Below, piece after piece: positions 1-8,349 of a stretch of 64,000 nucleotides of DNA. The translations under genes and the position numbers were made by a program. The notes under the pieces are model-generated. The model worked only from the letters and a program-made list of their open reading frames with translations. It made no database searches and was not told the DNA's origin. Each line of letters starts with the position of its first letter. Positions within the stretch are counted from its first letter, which is position 1. This DNA is from Hyphomicrobiales bacterium. Its GTDB lineage: Bacteria > Pseudomonadota > Alphaproteobacteria > Rhizobiales > Rhizobiaceae. The stretch covers positions 51,986-115,985 of the forward strand of contig UCKU01000011.1 in NCBI GenBank assembly GCA_900473185.1, written 5' to 3'.

Positions 1-2
1 TG

Positions 3-899
3 AACTATGTGCTCGCGACCGTTATTTGTCTGGCCGTGGGTGCGCTGGTCGGCGGCCTCCAGGGTTATTTCGTCGCCTATCACAAGATACCGTCCTTCAT
101 CGTCACGCTCGCCGGCATGCTGGTCTTCCGCGGCCTGACGCTGACCGTGATGACGGGTGCCGGCACCGGCACCAGCATCGGTCCGTTCCCACCGGCTTTC
201 CAGCTGATCAGCATCGGCTTCCTGCCCAACCTTTTCGATATGGGCGGCATCAACTCGACCTCGCTCATCCTGACCGTCATCGGCGCCCTGACCCTCGTCT
301 ATCTGGCATGGCGCGCGCGCAAGTCGAACGAAAAGCATGGCAACGACGTCGAGCCGCTCGGCTTCTTCCTTGCCCAGAACGGCGTCATCGCTGCCGCCAT
401 CCTGGGGCTCGGCTGGCAGCTGTCGGTCTACAAGGGCTTCCCGAACGTGCTCGTTATCATGCTGGTGCTGATCACGGCTTACGCTTTCATCACCCGTCGC
501 ACGACGATCGGCCGCCGTATCTACGCGATGGGCGGTAACGAGAAGGCAACGAAGCTGTCCGGTATCAACACCGAGCGGCTGACCTTCCTCACCTTCGCAA
601 ATATGGGTCTGCTTGCGGGTCTCGCTGGTCTGATCGTTGCGCTGCGCCTCAACTCGGCAACGGCCAAGGGCGGCTTCGGCCTCGAGCTCGACGTGATCGC
701 GGCCTGCTTCATCGGCGGCGCATCGGCACAGGGCGGCGTGGGCAAGGTGACCGGCGCTGTCATCGGCGCTTTGATCATGGGCATCATGAACAACGGCATG
801 TCGATCCACGGGCTCGGTACCGACTCCCAGCAGATGGTCAAGGGTGCGGTGCTTCTCGCTGCCGTCTTCTTCGACGTCTATAATAAGAACAAGGGCTGA
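3..899 (+). CDS. gguB: Multiple-monosaccharide ABC transporter permease, 5' end outside window
   Basis: Inner-membrane permease of a monosaccharide ABC importer (MmsB/XylH/GguB family); it would work with a periplasmic binding protein and an ATPase encoded to the left of the window. The reading frame is open to the left edge, so about 300 C-terminal residues of a roughly 400-residue protein are seen. Several hydrophobic spans are visible, with the family's conserved stretch reading GGNEKATKLSGI followed by a Gly/Ala-rich FIGGASAQGGVGKVTGAVIGA. The gguB name rests on the following gene being gguC, the order known in Agrobacterium (chvE-gguA-gguB-gguC). Family is certain; the exact sugar is inferred. 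Confidence 0.9.
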   Translation, partial: NYVLATVICLAVGALVGGLQGYFVAYHKIPSFIVTLAGMLVFRGLTLTVMTGAGTGTSIGPFPPAFQLISIGFLPNLFDMGGINSTSLILTVIGALTLVYLAWRARKSNEKHGNDVEPLGFFLAQNGVIAAAILGLGWQLSVYKGFPNVLVIMLVLITAYAFITRRTTIGRRIYAMGGNEKATKLSGINTERLTFLTFANMGLLAGLAGLIVALRLNSATAKGGFGLELDVIAACFIGGASAQGGVGKVTGAVIGALIMGIMNNGMSIHGLGTDSQQMVKGAVLLAAVFFDVYNKNKG

Positions 900-914
900 G
901 CTTAGGCTCAGCCC
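893..914 (+). other. Hairpin at gguB stop codon
   Basis: Perfect 9-bp stem (GGGCTGAGC / GCTCAGCCC) with loop TTAG; the gguB TGA lies inside the left arm. No T-tract follows, so an intercistronic RNA structure is more likely than a full terminator. Confidence 0.6.
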
Positions 915-942
915 CCGCATCGCAGTCATATGAAAATTGAAT

Positions 943-964
943 TCCGGCTCCGGATGGAGCCGGA
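943..964 (+). other. Second hairpin between gguB and gguC
   Basis: Perfect 9-bp stem around CCGGCTCC-GGAT-GGAGCCGG, about 40 bases upstream of the gguC start. No T-tract. It may set mRNA stability or partial readthrough between transporter and enzyme genes. Confidence 0.55.
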
Positions 965-1006
965 GCGGCGAAGCTTTGTCATCGCCAAACGAAAAGGATC
1001 AGGAAC

Positions 1007-2002
1007 GTGCTTATTTCGCAGATCAAGGGCGCAAACGGAGAGATCATCGTCGCCGTGCGCGAACCGGGTGCCGCCGCCAAGGCCGTCAAGGGTGCTGCGA
1101 GCGTTTACGCTCTGGCGATAGAAGCCGCAGATAGCGGCAAGTCGCTCGTTTCCGTTATCGAGGCTCACGGATACGGCGAACCCGTCGATCTTGAAAAGGC
1201 CTATGCCGAGGGACGCTTCCTGCCCCCGATCACGCATCCGGATGCAGCGCATCTGCACCTGACCGGCACTGGCCTGACGCATCTGGGCTCTGCCGCGACG
1301 CGCGATTCCATGCACAAGAAGACATCAGAGGCGGCAGAGGAAACGCTGACCGACTCCATGAAGATGTTCAAGATGGGTCTTGAGGGCGGCAAGCCGGCTG
1401 CCGGCCAGAAGGGCGTGCAGCCCGAATGGTTCTACAAGGGCAATGGCTATGGCGCCGCTGCTCCCGGTGCTCCGCTCGTCTCGCCCTCTTTCGCGCTTGA
1501 TGGCGGCGAAGAGCCCGAGATGGCCGGCATCTATGTCATCGCCAAGGACGGCACGCCGTTCCGTATCGGCTTTGCACTGTCGAACGAGTTTTCCGACCAC
1601 GTCACCGAGCGGATCAACTATCTCTTCCTCGCTCATTCCAAGCTGCGTCCGGCAAGCTTCGGTCCGGAAATCCGCATCGGTGTGGCTCCAGAGGATATCC
1701 GTGGCACCTCGCGTATCAAGCGCGGCAACCACGTGATCTTCGAGAAGCCGTTCCTGTCGGGCGAAGCGAACATGTCGCACACTTTCGCCAATCTGGAATA
1801 TCACCATTTCAAATATGGCCTCTTCCGCGTGCCGGGTGATGTGCATGTACATATGTTCGGTACGGCGACGCTTTCCTTTGCCGATGGCATCAAGGCGGAA
1901 GAGGGCGATGTCTTCGAAATCGAGGTGGCTGAATTCGGCCTGCCGCTGCGCAACCCGCTGAAGGTTGCTGCCGAAGAAGAGATCGCCGTCAAGCAGCTCT
2001 GA
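1007..2002 (+). CDS. gguC: GguC / AraD1-family fumarylacetoacetase-fold dehydratase
   Basis: A 331-residue protein of the AraD1/GguC family, members of the FAH superfamily placed in L-arabinose oxidation as 2-keto-3-deoxy-L-arabonate dehydratase. Family features include the GNGYGAAAPGAPLVSPSFALDGGEEPE region near residue 140, an acidic metal-binding segment, and C-terminal GDVHVHMFGTATLSF. The start is GTG at 1007, with AAGGATCAGG just upstream as ribosome site. It lies between the gguB permease and an aldehyde dehydrogenase, the right place for the middle step of arabinonate to 2-oxoglutarate semialdehyde. The biochemical step is inferred from family and context. Confidence 0.85.
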   Translation: MLISQIKGANGEIIVAVREPGAAAKAVKGAASVYALAIEAADSGKSLVSVIEAHGYGEPVDLEKAYAEGRFLPPITHPDAAHLHLTGTGLTHLGSAATRDSMHKKTSEAAEETLTDSMKMFKMGLEGGKPAAGQKGVQPEWFYKGNGYGAAAPGAPLVSPSFALDGGEEPEMAGIYVIAKDGTPFRIGFALSNEFSDHVTERINYLFLAHSKLRPASFGPEIRIGVAPEDIRGTSRIKRGNHVIFEKPFLSGEANMSHTFANLEYHHFKYGLFRVPGDVHVHMFGTATLSFADGIKAEEGDVFEIEVAEFGLPLRNPLKVAAEEEIAVKQL

Positions 2003-2023
2003 TTTCAACTGTGATCTCAAGGG

Positions 2024-2049
2024 GCCGGCCGCCACCAAAAGCCGCCGGT
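2024..2049 (+). other. Imperfect hairpin between gguC and aldehyde dehydrogenase
   Basis: Stem built from GCCGGCCGC and GCCGCCGGT arms with one C-C mismatch and one G-T pair, loop CACCAAAA, twelve bases upstream of the GAGGAGG ribosome site at 2061-2067. Confidence 0.4.
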
Positions 2050-2078
2050 CATTTGTCATAGAGGAGGCTCCAAGGCCC

Positions 2079-3512
2079 ATGACTATCCATCAGAATCTCA
2101 TCGCCGGCGAATGGACCGGCGCAAATGCCGCCGAGAATATCAATCCGTCCGACACGAACGAGGTCGTCGGCCTCTACGCTCAGGCGAGCGCCGAGGATGC
2201 CAAGGCTGCGATCGCTGCTGCCAAGGCTGCCTTTCCGGCCTGGTCGCGCTCCGGCATCTGGGAGCGCCACGTCATCCTGAAGAAGGCCGGCGACGAGATC
2301 ATGGCGCGCAAGGACGAGCTTGGTGCTCTGCTTGCCCGCGAAGAAGGCAAGACCCTGCCTGAGGCGATCGGCGAAACGATCCGCGCGTCGCAGATCTTCG
2401 AATTCTTCGCAGGCGAAGCACTGCGCCTTGCCGGCGAGGTCGTTCCCTCGGTGCGTCCGAACATTGGCGTCGAGATCACTCGCGAGCCGCTCGGTGTCAT
2501 CGGCATCATCACGCCCTGGAACTTCCCGATCGCCATTCCGGCCTGGAAGATCGCTCCGGCGCTTTGCTATGGCAACACTGTCGTCTTCAAGCCGGCCGAT
2601 CTGGTTCCCGGCTGTTCCTGGGCGATTGCGGATATCCTGCACCGCGCGGGCCTGCCGAAGGGTGTTCTGAACCTCGTCATGGGCAAAGGCTCGGTCGTGG
2701 GGCAGGCCATGCTCGACAGCCCCGATATTGCCGGCATCACCTTCACCGGTTCGACAGGCACCGGCAGGCGTGTTGCCACCTCCTCCATCGAGCATAACCG
2801 CAAGTTCCAGCTGGAGATGGGCGGCAAGAACCCGATGGTCGTGCTTGACGATGCCGACCTGACCGTCGCCGTCGAGGCCGCTGCCAATTCCGGCTTCTTC
2901 TCCACCGGCCAGCGCTGCACGGCGTCGTCGCGGCTGATCGTCACCGAGGGCATCCACGACAAGTTCGTTGCAGCACTCACCGAAAAGCTGAAGACTGTCG
3001 TCGTCGACAACGCCATGAAGCCCGGCACCCATATCGGCCCTGTGGTCGATGCCCGCCAGCTTCAGACCGATACCGATTATATCAAGATCGGCAAGGAAGA
3101 GGGCGCCAAGCTTGCCTTCGGCGGCGAACTCATCTCGCGCGACACGCCCGGCTTCTACCTGCAGCCGACACTCTTTACCGAAGCGACCAATCAGATGCGC
3201 ATCTCGCGCGAAGAGATCTTCGGGCCTGTCGTCTCCGTCATCCGCGTGAAGGATTACGAAGAGGCGCTGGCAACCGCCAACGACACGCCGTTCGGCTTGT
3301 CGGCGGGCATTGCCACGACCAGCCTCAAGCATGCGACGCATTTCAAGCGCAATTCCGAGGCCGGCATGGTGATGGTGAACCTGCCGACCGCCGGCGTTGA
3401 TTTCCACGTTCCCTTTGGCGGCCGCAAGGGCTCGTCCTACGGCCCGCGCGAGCAGGGCAAGTACGCCGCCGAATTCTACACAACCGTCAAGACCGCCTAC
3501 ACGCTGGCTTGA
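2079..3512 (+). CDS. NAD(P)-dependent aldehyde dehydrogenase, probable 2-oxoglutarate semialdehyde dehydrogenase
   Basis: A 477-residue ALDH-superfamily enzyme. The catalytic cysteine is C280 (GQRCTASSR) and the general base E246 (LEMGGKNP); the nucleotide-binding segments TPWNFP and FTGSTGTGRR are intact. An open frame runs upstream to 1965, but ATG 2079 has a strong GAGGAGG and the family's usual N terminus (IAGEW), so I start there. Between GguC and L-arabinonate dehydratase it most likely oxidises 2-oxoglutarate semialdehyde to 2-oxoglutarate, the last step of the non-phosphorylating pentose route. Substrate is inferred from context; the closely related succinate-semialdehyde enzymes cannot be excluded by sequence alone. 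Confidence 0.88.
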   Translation: MTIHQNLIAGEWTGANAAENINPSDTNEVVGLYAQASAEDAKAAIAAAKAAFPAWSRSGIWERHVILKKAGDEIMARKDELGALLAREEGKTLPEAIGETIRASQIFEFFAGEALRLAGEVVPSVRPNIGVEITREPLGVIGIITPWNFPIAIPAWKIAPALCYGNTVVFKPADLVPGCSWAIADILHRAGLPKGVLNLVMGKGSVVGQAMLDSPDIAGITFTGSTGTGRRVATSSIEHNRKFQLEMGGKNPMVVLDDADLTVAVEAAANSGFFSTGQRCTASSRLIVTEGIHDKFVAALTEKLKTVVVDNAMKPGTHIGPVVDARQLQTDTDYIKIGKEEGAKLAFGGELISRDTPGFYLQPTLFTEATNQMRISREEIFGPVVSVIRVKDYEEALATANDTPFGLSAGIATTSLKHATHFKRNSEAGMVMVNLPTAGVDFHVPFGGRKGSSYGPREQGKYAAEFYTTVKTAYTLA

Positions 3513-3527
3513 GACGAAGTGCGATAA

Positions 3528-3552
3528 CCCTGATCGTACGAGGCGATCAGGG
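3528..3552 (+). other. Hairpin between aldehyde dehydrogenase and dehydratase
   Basis: Perfect 9-bp stem CCCTGATCG / CGATCAGGG, loop TACGAGG, ending nine bases before the GAAGGA ribosome site of the dehydratase. No T-tract. Confidence 0.6.
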
Positions 3553-3574
3553 GATATCCTGAAGGACAGAGACT

Positions 3575-5314
3575 ATGAAGAAGAAAGCAGAATGGCCGCG
3601 CAAGCTGCGCTCGCAGGAATGGTATGGCGGCACGAGCCGCGACGTGATCTACCACCGCGGCTGGCTTAAGAACCAGGGATATCCGCACGACCTGTTCGAC
3701 GGCCGCCCGGTTATCGGCATCCTCAATACCTGGTCGGATATGACGCCGTGCAACGGTCATCTGCGCGAGCTTGCCGAAAAGGTGAAGGCTGGTGTGTGGG
3801 AAGCCGGCGGCTTCCCGCTCGAAGTGCCGGTATTCTCGGCCTCCGAAAATACCTTCCGCCCGACCGCGATGATGTATCGTAACCTTGCCGCACTCGCGGT
3901 CGAAGAAGCGATCCGCGGCCAGCCGATGGATGGCTGCGTGCTGCTCGTCGGCTGCGACAAGACCACGCCGTCGCTGCTGATGGGTGCTGCCTCCGTCGAC
4001 CTGCCGTCGATCGTCGTCACCGGCGGTCCGATGCTGAACGGCTATTTCCGCGGCGAACGCGTCGGCTCCGGCACGCATCTGTGGAAGTTCTCCGAAATGG
4101 TGAAGGCCGGCGAGATGACGCAGGCCGAATTCCTCGAAGCGGAAGCCTCGATGAGCCGTTCGTCGGGCACCTGCAACACGATGGGTACGGCTTCCACCAT
4201 GGCTTCCATGGCCGAAGCGCTCGGCATGGCACTGTCCGGAAATGCCGCGATCCCAGGCGTCGATTCCCGCCGTAAGGTCATGGCGCAGCTGACCGGCCGC
4301 CGCATCGTGCAGATGGTCAAGGACGACCTGAAGCCTTCCGACATCATGACCAAGCAGGCCTTCGAAAACGCCATCCGCACCAATGCGGCCATCGGCGGAT
4401 CGACCAATGCCGTCATCCACCTGCTGGCCATGGCCGGCCGTGTCGGGGTCGACCTGACGCTCGACGATTGGGACCGCTGTGGCCGTGACGTTCCGACCAT
4501 CGTCAACCTGATGCCGTCGGGCAAATACCTGATGGAAGAGTTCTTCTATGCCGGCGGCCTGCCTGTCGTGCTGAAGCGCCTCGGCGAAGCCGGCCTGCTG
4601 CACAAGGATGCGGTGACGGTTTCGGGCGAGACTGTCTGGGATGAAGTGAAGGACGTCGTCAACTGGAACGAGGACGTCATTCTTCCGGCCGAAAAGGCGC
4701 TGACCTCTTCGGGCGGCATCGTTGTGGTGCGCGGCAATCTCGCGCCGAAGGGCGCGGTGCTGAAGCCGTCTGCCGCCTCGCCGCACCTGATGGTGCACAA
4801 GGGCAGGGCGGTCGTGTTCGAAGACATCGACGACTACAAGGCCAAGATCAACGATGACAGCCTCGACATCGACGAGAACTGCATCATGGTCATGAAGAAC
4901 TGTGGTCCGAAGGGCTATCCGGGCATGGCCGAAGTCGGCAACATGGGCCTGCCGCCCAAGGTGCTCAAGAAGGGTATTACCGACATGGTGCGTATTTCCG
5001 ACGCCCGCATGTCTGGCACGGCCTACGGCACCGTCGTCCTGCATACCTCGCCGGAAGCCGCTGTCGGCGGCCCGCTTGCTGTCGTCAGGAACGGCGACAT
5101 GATCGAGCTCGACGTGCCGAACCGCCGCCTGCATCTCGACATTTCCGAAGAGGAACTGGCAAAGCGTCTCGCCGAGTGGCAGCCGAACCATGATCTGCCG
5201 ACCTCGGGTTATGCCTTCCTGCATCAGCAGCATGTCGAAGGAGCCGATACCGGCGCCGACCTCGACTTTCTCAAGGGATGTCGTGGAAGCGCTGTCGGTA
5301 AGGACAGCCACTAA
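3575..5314 (+). CDS. L-arabinonate dehydratase (IlvD/Edd family)
   Basis: A 579-residue dehydratase of the IlvD/Edd family, converting L-arabinonate to 2-keto-3-deoxy-L-arabonate in the cytoplasm. Cysteines C59 (MTPCN), C127 (VGCDK) and C200 (SGTCN) match the [2Fe-2S] ligands of the R. leguminosarum sugar-acid dehydratase, and K129 matches the lysine carbamylated to bind Mg2+. The length equals that enzyme, which starts with the same MKKKAEWPRKLRSQEWYGG as far as I recall. ATG 3575 follows GAAGGAC. It is the last gene of the operon, with a terminator after it. Related aldonates such as D-fuconate are possible side substrates. Confidence 0.92.
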   Translation: MKKKAEWPRKLRSQEWYGGTSRDVIYHRGWLKNQGYPHDLFDGRPVIGILNTWSDMTPCNGHLRELAEKVKAGVWEAGGFPLEVPVFSASENTFRPTAMMYRNLAALAVEEAIRGQPMDGCVLLVGCDKTTPSLLMGAASVDLPSIVVTGGPMLNGYFRGERVGSGTHLWKFSEMVKAGEMTQAEFLEAEASMSRSSGTCNTMGTASTMASMAEALGMALSGNAAIPGVDSRRKVMAQLTGRRIVQMVKDDLKPSDIMTKQAFENAIRTNAAIGGSTNAVIHLLAMAGRVGVDLTLDDWDRCGRDVPTIVNLMPSGKYLMEEFFYAGGLPVVLKRLGEAGLLHKDAVTVSGETVWDEVKDVVNWNEDVILPAEKALTSSGGIVVVRGNLAPKGAVLKPSAASPHLMVHKGRAVVFEDIDDYKAKINDDSLDIDENCIMVMKNCGPKGYPGMAEVGNMGLPPKVLKKGITDMVRISDARMSGTAYGTVVLHTSPEAAVGGPLAVVRNGDMIELDVPNRRLHLDISEEELAKRLAEWQPNHDLPTSGYAFLHQQHVEGADTGADLDFLKGCRGSAVGKDSH

Positions 5315-5344
5315 CGGGCGTGTCTGCGCGATTTGAAATGATGG

Positions 5345-5373
5345 AAAGGCGGGCTTGGCCCGCCTTTTCTTTT
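5345..5373 (+). terminator. Rho-independent terminator after the sugar-acid operon
   Basis: Ten-bp perfect stem AAAGGCGGGC / GCCCGCCTTT with loop TTG, followed by TTCTTTT. It sits 30 bases after the dehydratase stop. Confidence 0.92.
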
Positions 5374-5516
5374 AGCCTTAGACGCCCACCAGTTAGAAGA
5401 TCCGCCGGTGCGCAACGAATGGATTTTCAATTATTTCGGGTATGCGTGTGATGATCGGGTCGAATTTAAAGGCAGAGCAAGTATTGTTAAATGCGGCTAT
5501 TGGCTTTTAACAGGAG

Positions 5517-6188
5517 ATGTCTGTGGTCGCCCCAGTTGGTCTATTCCTGGAGCTGAGACGGCTCCAGTTATCGTATCTCTCGATTGTTTGGGAAATTTTC
5601 TCCGCTATCCTGGCGCGTGCCACTGGCTTGAGCGGAAATTCCGTTAAAATATCTGTTGCTGTGCTCGGTATTCTGAGTGTCTCGGCTAGCGTAGTGAGTT
5701 CAAAGCAGCCGGAGTGTTCGGCATACTGGCTGAAGATGTGGAATTCCCGCTCTGAGACGCAAAGATGGGCTTATGTCGATCTAGCTTACTATGCGAAATT
5801 CGGCGCTCATCCGAAGATTCCAGGATACTCGTCAACAGAAATATCCCTCTACCTAGCAGCGTTAGCAATCAAGAATAAGCAAGGGCTCGAATTATTCGAG
5901 CATAGTATATCTTTGGAGGCTATGGATCGGAGTAAGAGAGCCGGCTCCATGCGCTATGTTATCGCTCGGCATTTTGGATTGAGACTCCCGACTTTGGATG
6001 ACGACAATCGTCCGGATCGATGTGTCTTTTCGCAATCCAGCGTGTGCCTCGAGCGTTTAGTTCGTCCCTTGTTACCGAAGGCTGAGAAGATACAGCAGTT
6101 TCTGGAGAGTGCCGCTCGGTCTGATCAACTCGGAGAGGTTCCCTGTGAAGGCGGAATCCAATACTTTGATCGCCCGCGTTTTCGCTGA
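5517..6188 (+). CDS. Orphan hypothetical protein, low GC
   Basis: A 223-residue ORF I do not recognise. AGGAG at 5512-5516 abuts ATG 5517, so GTG 5523, six bases after AGGAG, is the better-spaced start. The N terminus has a hydrophobic segment (VAVLGILSVSASVV, near residues 48-61), possibly a membrane anchor; the rest is soluble and has Cys pairs near residues 168-178 (DRCVFSQSSVCL). Codon use (TAT, ATT, AAA, CGT, TTA) and base composition are plainly more AT-rich than all neighbours, suggesting horizontal gain. It stands alone between a terminator and a convergent gene. It could be a degraded or strain-specific gene. Confidence 0.55.
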   Translation: MSVVAPVGLFLELRRLQLSYLSIVWEIFSAILARATGLSGNSVKISVAVLGILSVSASVVSSKQPECSAYWLKMWNSRSETQRWAYVDLAYYAKFGAHPKIPGYSSTEISLYLAALAIKNKQGLELFEHSISLEAMDRSKRAGSMRYVIARHFGLRLPTLDDDNRPDRCVFSQSSVCLERLVRPLLPKAEKIQQFLESAARSDQLGEVPCEGGIQYFDRPRFR

Positions 6189-6259
6189 ATAAGTCGTCTT
6201 ATGTGAATGGAAGTGTTTCATAGCCCCTCGAGCTCGAGCGCCGGAGAAAACGCCAGGTA

Positions 6260-7318
6260 TCAGCCGTTGGAGCGCAGGCGTTCTTCTTCCACCTCAAGCT
6301 GCTCGAAAAGCATGCGGATCGCCGGCCATTTGCGGTGGAAGGCGGCGACGCAAGCCGGATCGAAATGCGTGCCGCTGCAGGCGATGATTTCCTGGTAGGC
6401 CTTGTCGATCGGCCATGCCTGCTTGTAAGGGCGCTCGGAGCAGAGCGCATCGAAGACATCGGCAACGGCGACGATGCGCGCCTCGATCGGTATCTGTTCG
6501 CCGGCAAGGCCCTGCGGGTAGCCGGTGCCGTCCCATTTCTCGTGATGCCCGCCGATGATGGCGGTGGCGACGCGCGAAAGCTCGGCTGAACTGTTGCGCA
6601 GGATCGAAACGCCGATCGGTACATGCTCGCGCATCTTCTCGATCTCGTGCGGCTCCAGCTTGCCGGGCTTCTGCAGGATGACATCGGGAATGCCGATCTT
6701 TCCGATGTCATGCAGCGGTGCGGCGAGATAGATGTTGCGGCGCTGAATGCGGTCCATGCCGAGGCCTTCGGCGATCAGTTCGGCGATATTGGCGACACGT
6801 GCGATGTGATCGCCGGTATTGCCGTCACGCGAGGCCATGGCCTGGGCCAGGCACCAGACGATCTCTTGCTCGCGGATATCGGCTCGTTCGGTGGCGCGGC
6901 GGAAAGCCTGGTCGAGCGAGCGGGCACGGTCGACCAGGGCAAGCTGGGCGCTGCGCAGGGCGAGAAGATTGAGGATGCGAGCCTCAAGCTCCAGCGGATC
7001 GAAGGGTTTTGCCAGGAAGTCCGTAGCACCTGCCTCCAGCGCTTCCAGGCGCACGGAGCGTTCCGTCTGGGAGGTCACCATCACGATGGGTACGGTTTCA
7101 TAGCCGCGCAGGCTGCGCAGGCGGTGGATCACGGCGATGCCGTTGAGTTCGGGCATCATGTAATCGACCAGCACGAGATCGAATTCGACTGTTCTCGTGC
7201 GCTCGAGGGCTTCCAGCGGATTGGTGAAGCTTTCGATCTCGCAGCTGGCGAAGCGGCGGACGGCGGTTTCAAGGGCAAGCAGGCTGGATTTGCTGTCATC
7301 GATAATAAGAAGAGACAT
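6260..7318 (-). CDS. Two-component response regulator with HD-GYP output domain
   Basis: A 352-residue regulator. Residues 1-120 form a receiver domain with acidic pair D7/D8 and phosphoacceptor D52 (LVLVDYMMPELNG). The C-terminal half is an HD-GYP domain: LHDIGKIG, HVPIG and HHEKWDGTGYPQGL are all present, so it should be a cyclic-di-GMP phosphodiesterase. I start at ATG 7318, where the receiver begins (MSLLIIDDSK); an upstream in-frame ATG adds 20 unrelated residues. No histidine kinase gene is adjacent. A GC-rich inverted repeat (CCGGCGC-TGT-GCGCCGG, 7353-7369) lies in its leader. Signal unknown. Confidence 0.9.
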   Translation of the reverse strand: MSLLIIDDSKSSLLALETAVRRFASCEIESFTNPLEALERTRTVEFDLVLVDYMMPELNGIAVIHRLRSLRGYETVPIVMVTSQTERSVRLEALEAGATDFLAKPFDPLELEARILNLLALRSAQLALVDRARSLDQAFRRATERADIREQEIVWCLAQAMASRDGNTGDHIARVANIAELIAEGLGMDRIQRRNIYLAAPLHDIGKIGIPDVILQKPGKLEPHEIEKMREHVPIGVSILRNSSAELSRVATAIIGGHHEKWDGTGYPQGLAGEQIPIEARIVAVADVFDALCSERPYKQAWPIDKAYQEIIACSGTHFDPACVAAFHRKWPAIRMLFEQLEVEEERLRSNG

Positions 7319-7512
7319 AAAACGACCTACTGAAATCTCAAAACAAAATAGGCCGGCGCTGTGCGCCGGTGCCCACAAATGCGGGCCTTATAAGCGCACA
7401 GCTTCCGCCTGCCGGTTTAAGATCGGGTTAGTTTGAAGTAGAGAATTGGTTGCAACAGCAATTATTGCGTGTTTCAACGCGCATGATGCGGCGGCAAATC
7501 GGCCTGCTTTTG

Positions 7513-8337
7513 TCAGTTCTGGCTTTGGCTCTGCATCTGGCCGCCGTCTTCGACCTTTACAATCACCGACAGTTTCTCGCCCGGCGTGCCGATGCGCATG
7601 CCCGACACGGGAGCCGCATCGCGATAGCAGAGGCCGGAAGCCATGCGGACATAGCGGTCATCCGGGCAGATCTCGTTGGCAGGATCGAAGCCGACCCAGC
7701 CGAGGCCTGGAATATGCGCCTCGCCCCAGGCATGGGTGGCAGCCTGATCGACCTTTTCTTCCATCATCAGATAGCCGGAGACGTAGCGCGCCGGAATATC
7801 CAGGGCGCGCGCCGCGGTAACGAAGATATGGGCATGGTCCTGACAGACGCCGGTCTTCCTCTCCAGCGCCTGTTCGGCAGTGGTCTCGGTGCTGCTGGTG
7901 CCGGGCCTATACTCTACCGCCTCGTGGATCGCCGCCATCAGGGCATGCATGCGGGCAAGATCGTTCTCGCCGGTTATACCCTTGGTCAGTTCCTTTACCA
8001 GTTTGCCTGCCTTGGTGAGCGGCGTATCACGCAGGAAGAGCCAGAGCGGGCAGAAGCCGGTATGGGGGCCGGTGACACCGTTGCGGTCTTCGGTCTCGAT
8101 CTCGCCTTCGGCGACAATGCGCGTCACCTGCTGTTCGCCTTCCAGCGAGACGAGGTTCACATGATTGCCGAACTGGTCGTCATATTCGACTTCCGGCTTG
8201 GCGCCTTCGACATGGAGGGACCAGTTGAGCACGGTCTGGCCGATCGTGGTCGGCGGTGTCAGGCGCAGCCGCTGCAGGGAAAACTGCGCCGGTTCGTCGT
8301 AGCGGTATTCGGTGAGGTGGCTGATCTTCAGTTTCAT
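7513..8337 (-). CDS. Transglutaminase-like cysteine protease family protein
   Basis: A 274-residue cytoplasmic protein with an N-terminal beta-rich domain (bacterial transglutaminase-like N-terminal region) and a transglutaminase core. The triad is visible: Cys in KTGVCQDHAH, His in ATHAWGEAHIPG, Asp in GFDPANE. It is the last of three minus-strand genes (ATP-grasp, alpha-E, this), 12 bases after the alpha-E stop. This trio is a widespread bacterial set predicted to make or trim a peptide or isopeptide; its product is unknown. Confidence 0.9.
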   Translation of the reverse strand: MKLKISHLTEYRYDEPAQFSLQRLRLTPPTTIGQTVLNWSLHVEGAKPEVEYDDQFGNHVNLVSLEGEQQVTRIVAEGEIETEDRNGVTGPHTGFCPLWLFLRDTPLTKAGKLVKELTKGITGENDLARMHALMAAIHEAVEYRPGTSSTETTAEQALERKTGVCQDHAHIFVTAARALDIPARYVSGYLMMEEKVDQAATHAWGEAHIPGLGWVGFDPANEICPDDRYVRMASGLCYRDAAPVSGMRIGTPGEKLSVIVKVEDGGQMQSQSQN

Positions 8338-8349
8338 GATCTGACCCGC

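Noticed and set aside
3497..5311. 604-codon minus-strand open frame
   Set aside because: Antisense to the L-arabinonate dehydratase.
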